Below, one piece after another: positions 60,704-64,000 of a stretch of 64,000 nt of DNA (the stretch's first letter is position 1; each line of letters starts with the position of its first letter). Position numbers and translations under genes: made by a program. The stretch comes from SM1-46 sp002451215 (GTDB taxonomy: Bacteria > Pseudomonadota > Gammaproteobacteria > Acidiferrobacterales > Sulfurifustaceae): contig DKBM01000048.1 of NCBI GenBank assembly GCA_002451215.1, forward strand, positions 41,453 through 105,452. The letters are read 5' to 3'. Under the pieces are notes generated by a model. It was not told where the DNA came from and did no database searches. It saw only the letters and a list, made by a program, of their open reading frames with translations.

Positions 60704-61813
60704 ATGTCCAATGAAGTAGAGACTCTCGATCCGCGAACCGTGGTGCCGACGCGCTACTGGCACAAGCTCGATGACGGGCGTGTGCAGTGCGACGTCTGCC
60801 CGCGCTTCTGCAAATTGCACGAGGGCCAGCGTGGCCTGTGCTTCGTGCGCGCCAACCACGGCGATGCGATCGTACTGACGACCTATGGACGCTCGAGCGG
60901 TTACTGCGTCGACCCGATCGAGAAGAAACCACTCAACCACTTTCTGCCCGGAACGCCGGTACTGTCCTTCGGCACCGCCGGCTGCAATCTCGCCTGCAAG
61001 TTCTGCCAGAACTGGGACATTTCCAAGTCTCGCGAGATGGACACGCTGATGGATCAGGCCAGCCCCGAGACTATCGCACGCGCCGCAAGCCGGCTCGGCT
61101 GCAAGAGCGTTGCCTACACCTACAACGATCCCGTGATCTTCATGGAGTACGCGATCGATGTTGCCAAGGCCTGCCGCGAGCACGACATCAAGTCGGTGGC
61201 CGTAACGGCCGGCTACATGACCGATGCGCCGCGTCGTGAGTTTTTCCAGTATATCGATGCCGCCAATGTCGACCTGAAGGCCTTCACCGAGGACTTCTAC
61301 TGGAAAGTCACCGGTGCACATCTCGCGCCGGTGCTCGAAACGCTTGAATACCTGAAGCACGAAACCCGGGTGTGGTTCGAGCTGACCACCCTTCTAATCC
61401 CCGGCTACAACGACTCCGACCAGGAGCTCACCGAGATGACCCGGTGGGTGGTCTCGCATCTCGGGCCCGATGTGCCGCTGCACTTCAGCGCGTTCCATCC
61501 CGACTGGAAGATGCGCGACGTGCCGCCCACCCCGCCCGCGACACTCACGCGCGCGCGGCGCATCGCCATGGATAACGGCGTGCGCTATGCCTACACCGGC
61601 AACGTGCATGACGAGTCCGGCCAGAGCACCTACTGCCATCAGTGTGGAACGACACTGATCGGGCGCGACTGGTACGACATCACCGCGTGGCATCTCGATG
61701 CCGAGGGCAAATGCGAGAAGTGCGGGACCGCCTGCGCGGGAGTGTTCGAGAAACAGCACGGTGACTGGGGTTCCCGGCGCCAGCCGGTGCGGCTCGCCAA
61801 TTTCGCCGCATAG
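60704..61813 (+). CDS. amrS: AmmeMemoRadiSam system radical SAM enzyme
   Basis: 369 aa. The N-terminal Cys cluster is CDVCPRFCKLHEGQRGLC. The radical SAM motif CNLACKFC has Cys at 94, 98 and 101, followed by QNWDISKSR, YNDPVIFMEYA, VDLKAFTEDFYWKVTGAHLAPVL and PLHFSAFHPDWKM. A C-terminal zinc ribbon is visible (CHQCGTTLIGRDWY, CEKCGTAC). It belongs to the PflA-like radical SAM enzymes of the AmmeMemoRadiSam trio; the substrate is not established, with suggestions of nucleobase or protein modification. Confidence 0.93.
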   Translation: MSNEVETLDPRTVVPTRYWHKLDDGRVQCDVCPRFCKLHEGQRGLCFVRANHGDAIVLTTYGRSSGYCVDPIEKKPLNHFLPGTPVLSFGTAGCNLACKFCQNWDISKSREMDTLMDQASPETIARAASRLGCKSVAYTYNDPVIFMEYAIDVAKACREHDIKSVAVTAGYMTDAPRREFFQYIDAANVDLKAFTEDFYWKVTGAHLAPVLETLEYLKHETRVWFELTTLLIPGYNDSDQELTEMTRWVVSHLGPDVPLHFSAFHPDWKMRDVPPTPPATLTRARRIAMDNGVRYAYTGNVHDESGQSTYCHQCGTTLIGRDWYDITAWHLDAEGKCEKCGTACAGVFEKQHGDWGSRRQPVRLANFAA

Positions 61814-61884
61814 GGACGTGCAAGTGCCGCGAGAGCGCACGCATGTGCGGAGCGGCCGCCGCCTGACACGCCGCCGGCGCGGGG

Positions 61885-61898
61885 TTGACGGGCGTCAA
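61885..61898. promoter_or_regulatory. FNR/DNR-type box upstream of PRTase 2-archease-rtcB
   Basis: TTGAC-GGGC-GTCAA, a perfect palindrome. TATGAA at 61921-61926 begins 29.5 nt after the box centre, the class II activator position for a -10 element. That geometry places the transcript start at or next to the ATG at 61933. Confidence 0.55.
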
Positions 61899-61932
61899 TC
61901 CGCGCCCAGGCACGACGTGGTATGAAGGACTC

Positions 61933-62643
61933 ATGTCCGCCGCTGTCCAGATAATCATCGAGCGCGAGGAGCTGCGAAACCGCGCCCACGTGTTTCGCGA
62001 TCGCGCGCATGCCGGTGCGGTGCTGGCCGAAATGCTTGCCCCGGGCTTCGATCGCCGCCCGCGTGGGCTGGTGCTGGCGATACCCGCCGGGGGCGTGCCG
62101 GTGGCCGCGCCGATTGCACAACGTCTCGCCCTGCCGCTCGATCTTGCCGTGGTGAGCAAGATCACGCTCCCCTGGACCACGGAATCGGGTTACGGCGCGA
62201 TCGCCTTCGATGGCAGTGTGCACCTGAACGAGGCGCTGTTGCGCCAAATCGGACTCGGTCAGGCCGAGATCGACGCCGGCATCGCCCGCACGCGCGAGAA
62301 GGTTGCGCGCCGCAATGCTTCGCTGCGTGACAACCGCAGCTACGCCGCCGTCCGCGGCTCGGACGTCGTGCTGGTCGATGACGGTCTTGCCTCCGGCGTC
62401 ACGTTGCGCGCCGCTATCGCGGCCCTGCGCGGGAGCGGCGCGGCATCGATCAGCGTCGCGGTACCCACCGCGCACGAGTCCTCCGCCCGGGAGATCGCCG
62501 AATCGGTCGAGGCGTTCTACTGTCCGAACGTGCGCGCCGGCTACCGCTTCGCGGTGGCGGATGCCTATGAAGAATGGTCCGACGTGGACGAGGAGACTGC
62601 GCGCGCGATCATTGCCACCTTCCACCCGGCGCCGGCGCCATGA
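61933..62643 (+). CDS. phosphoribosyltransferase-family protein 2
   Basis: 236 aa from the ATG at 61933 (AAGGA upstream). VFRDRAHAGAVLAEML, LVLAIPAGGVPVAAPIAQRLALPLDLAVVSKI, and the PRPP loop VVLVDDGLASGVTLRAAI. Same family as the protein encoded at 58412-59062, with about the same domain order. Its stop overlaps the archease start (ATGA), so it is translationally coupled to archease and rtcB. A role in RNA end processing or base salvage linked to RtcB is inference from context. Confidence 0.85.
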   Translation: MSAAVQIIIEREELRNRAHVFRDRAHAGAVLAEMLAPGFDRRPRGLVLAIPAGGVPVAAPIAQRLALPLDLAVVSKITLPWTTESGYGAIAFDGSVHLNEALLRQIGLGQAEIDAGIARTREKVARRNASLRDNRSYAAVRGSDVVLVDDGLASGVTLRAAIAALRGSGAASISVAVPTAHESSAREIAESVEAFYCPNVRAGYRFAVADAYEEWSDVDEETARAIIATFHPAPAP

Positions 62644-63059
62644 GCAGCGCGCGCTGGGAGCACTTCCCGCACGGGGCCGACATGGGCATTCGCGGGATAG
62701 CCGACACGAAGCAACAGGCCTTCGAGCAGGCGGCGCTCGCCATGATCGCGGTGGTGACCGATCCCGCGACGGTCAATGCTCGCGAACCGGTCGCGGTGGA
62801 ATGCGAAGCGCCGGACGACGAGCTGCTGCTGGTCGACTGGCTGAACATGCTGGTGTTCGAGATGTCGACACGCCGCTGCCTGTTCGCCCGGTTCGAGGTA
62901 AAAATTGACGGGCACAGGCTTACCGCCACCGCCTGGGGTGAACCGGTCGACATTGAGCGTCACCAGCCAGCGGTCGAGATCAAGGGCGCGACCTACACCG
63001 CCTTGCGCGTCCGGCAGGACAAAGGTCAATGGATCGCGCAAACAGTGGTGGACGTATGA
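62640..63059 (+). CDS. archease, RtcB activator
   Basis: 139 aa. WEHFPHGADMGIRGIADTKQQAFEQAALAM contains the acidic HxADxxI-type motif of archease (normally HTADIGI; here HGADMGI). LLLVDWLNMLVFEMSTRRCLFARFEV and the C-terminal EIKGATYTALRV complete the family. Archease promotes guanylation and turnover of RtcB. It overlaps the PRTase stop by 4 bp and is followed by rtcB after 9 bp. Confidence 0.92.
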   Translation: MSSARWEHFPHGADMGIRGIADTKQQAFEQAALAMIAVVTDPATVNAREPVAVECEAPDDELLLVDWLNMLVFEMSTRRCLFARFEVKIDGHRLTATAWGEPVDIERHQPAVEIKGATYTALRVRQDKGQWIAQTVVDV

Positions 63060-63068
63060 GGAATACCG

Positions 63069-64000
63069 ATGGAACTGTCACTCCTTAAGCGCCGCTCGGA
63101 TTTCGAATGGGAAATTGCCCCGCACGGCGCCATGCGCGTGCCGGGAATCATCTACGCGAGCGATGATCTCATCCGCGAGATGGACCACAAGGTCTATGAG
63201 CAGGTGGTGAATGTCGCCACCCTGCCCGGCATCGTCAAGGCCTCGTATGCCATGCCCGACGCGCACTGGGGATATGGCTTCCCCATCGGCGGCGTTGCTG
63301 CGTTTGATCCCGATGAAGGCGGCGTGGTCTCGGCGGGCGGCGTGGGCTTCGATATTTCCTGCGGCGTGCGCTGCCTGCACACCGGTCTTAACGTCGATGA
63401 CGTGATGCCGGTACAGAAGGCGCTGGCCGACATGCTTTATCACAAGGTCCCGGCTGGCCTGGGCAGTACCGGAACGATCCGCCTCAGCCCCGAGCAGACG
63501 GACGCCATGCTCGCGGGTGGCGCCAAGTGGGCGGTGGATCAGGGCTGGGGAAGCGCCGCCGACCTCGACCGCATCGAGGAGCACGGACAGATGAAGCACG
63601 CCAAGCCCGGCAACGTCTCGGCGCACGCCAAGAAGCGCCAGCGCGACGAGATGGGCACGCTCGGATCGGGCAACCATTACCTAGAGGTGCAGAAGGTCGC
63701 GAAGATATTCGATGCCCAGGCAGCCGAGGCCTTCGGCCTGCATGTGAACGACGTGGTGGTGAGCATCCACTGCGGCTCGCGCGGTCTCGGCCACCAGATA
63801 GGCACGGAATTCCTCAAGAAAATGGCGATTGCGGCCGCGAGCCACGGCATCACCCTGCCCGACCGCGAGCTCGCCTGCGCTCCGATCCGCTCCGCCCTCG
63901 GCCAGCGCTACCTCGGCGCGATGCGCGCCGCCATCAACTGCGCGCTCGCCAACCGCCAGGTGCTGACCCACCTCGCCCGCGCCGTGTTCACCGAGCTCTG
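63069..64000 (+). CDS. rtcB: RNA-splicing ligase RtcB (3' end cut by window)
   Basis: 310 codons visible, no stop before the window edge; full-length proteins have about 480. GAGGAA precedes the ATG. MPDAHWGYGFPIGGVAAFD, then GVGFDISCGVR with Asp95 and the metal-binding Cys98 at the same numbers as in well-studied RtcB, GTLGSGNHYLEVQ (Asn/His), and VSIHCGSRGLGHQIG. RtcB joins RNA 2',3'-cyclic phosphate or 3'-phosphate ends to 5'-OH ends using GTP and Mn. It is the last visible gene of the PRTase-archease-rtcB operon. Confidence 0.95.
   Translation, partial: MELSLLKRRSDFEWEIAPHGAMRVPGIIYASDDLIREMDHKVYEQVVNVATLPGIVKASYAMPDAHWGYGFPIGGVAAFDPDEGGVVSAGGVGFDISCGVRCLHTGLNVDDVMPVQKALADMLYHKVPAGLGSTGTIRLSPEQTDAMLAGGAKWAVDQGWGSAADLDRIEEHGQMKHAKPGNVSAHAKKRQRDEMGTLGSGNHYLEVQKVAKIFDAQAAEAFGLHVNDVVVSIHCGSRGLGHQIGTEFLKKMAIAAASHGITLPDRELACAPIRSALGQRYLGAMRAAINCALANRQVLTHLARAVFTEL

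Overview
The window is G+C-rich, gene-dense, non-mobile chromosome. It suggests a gammaproteobacterial, probably sulfur-oxidising chemolithotroph. The pointers are a dapA-bamC pair, a probable dsrS gene, an archaeal-type FBP aldolase/phosphatase, and complete nitrate assimilation under NtrC/sigma54 and NasT. Placement near Acidiferrobacterales-like sulfur oxidisers is inference. I see no rRNA, tRNA, CRISPR array or insertion sequence. Three 'nn' pairs (3737-3738, 8803-8804, 49418-49419) are collapsed assembly gaps, and each interrupts a gene.

Layout. 1-7.5 kb: 3' end of a SulP transporter; a small operon (HMA-like protein, methyltransferase, DUF4395); a two-component pair (OmpR-type regulator and GAF-PAS-PAS hybrid kinase); a methanethiol S-methyltransferase (mddA) behind a 35-codon ORF; a cupin. 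7.5-15 kb: a drug-efflux type operon (outer-membrane factor, HlyD adaptor, two ABC ATPases, two ABC-2 permeases) ending in a B12-binding radical SAM gene. 16-27.8 kb: the nitrate regulon nasT, a nasS-like gene, nrtA-nrtB-nrtD, nirB-nirD and nasA. 28-35.7 kb: Atm1-type ABC exporter, Lnt-like protein, two small signalling-like proteins, Kup, and a VpsR/NtrC-like regulator without a GAFTGA loop. 36.3-39.8 kb: MoxR ATPase, metallopeptidase/VWA protein and DsrS-like protein. 40-45 kb: lytic transglycosylase and oxidative pentose phosphate genes gnd-zwf-pgl. 45-54.5 kb: purL, an MBL hydrolase, bamC, dapA, a GalT-like protein, a SagB-type oxidoreductase, a zinc-ribbon protein. 54.7-64 kb: FBP aldolase/phosphatase, YbaK, PilZ, then a cluster that looks like an RNA-repair island: an MJ1316/DUF504 protein, two paralogous phosphoribosyltransferases, AmmeMemoRadiSam A/B/S, archease and RtcB (cut by the window end).

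Two regulatory systems stand out. In the nitrate region two leaders (before nrtA, and between nasT and nasS) share one architecture: two hairpins with A1/G4 hexaloops, the second overlapping the 5' arm of an intrinsic terminator. This is the ANTAR antitermination design, and sigma54 promoters with NtrC-like sites lie upstream of nasT and nrtA. In the last 10 kb, four intergenic palindromes of the FNR/ANR/DNR class (TTGAY-N4-RTCAA) lie before the FBP aldolase/phosphatase gene, the DUF1496-MJ1316 pair, PRTase 1, and PRTase 2-archease-rtcB. This suggests that RNA repair and carbon metabolism are tied to an oxygen- or NO-sensing regulator.
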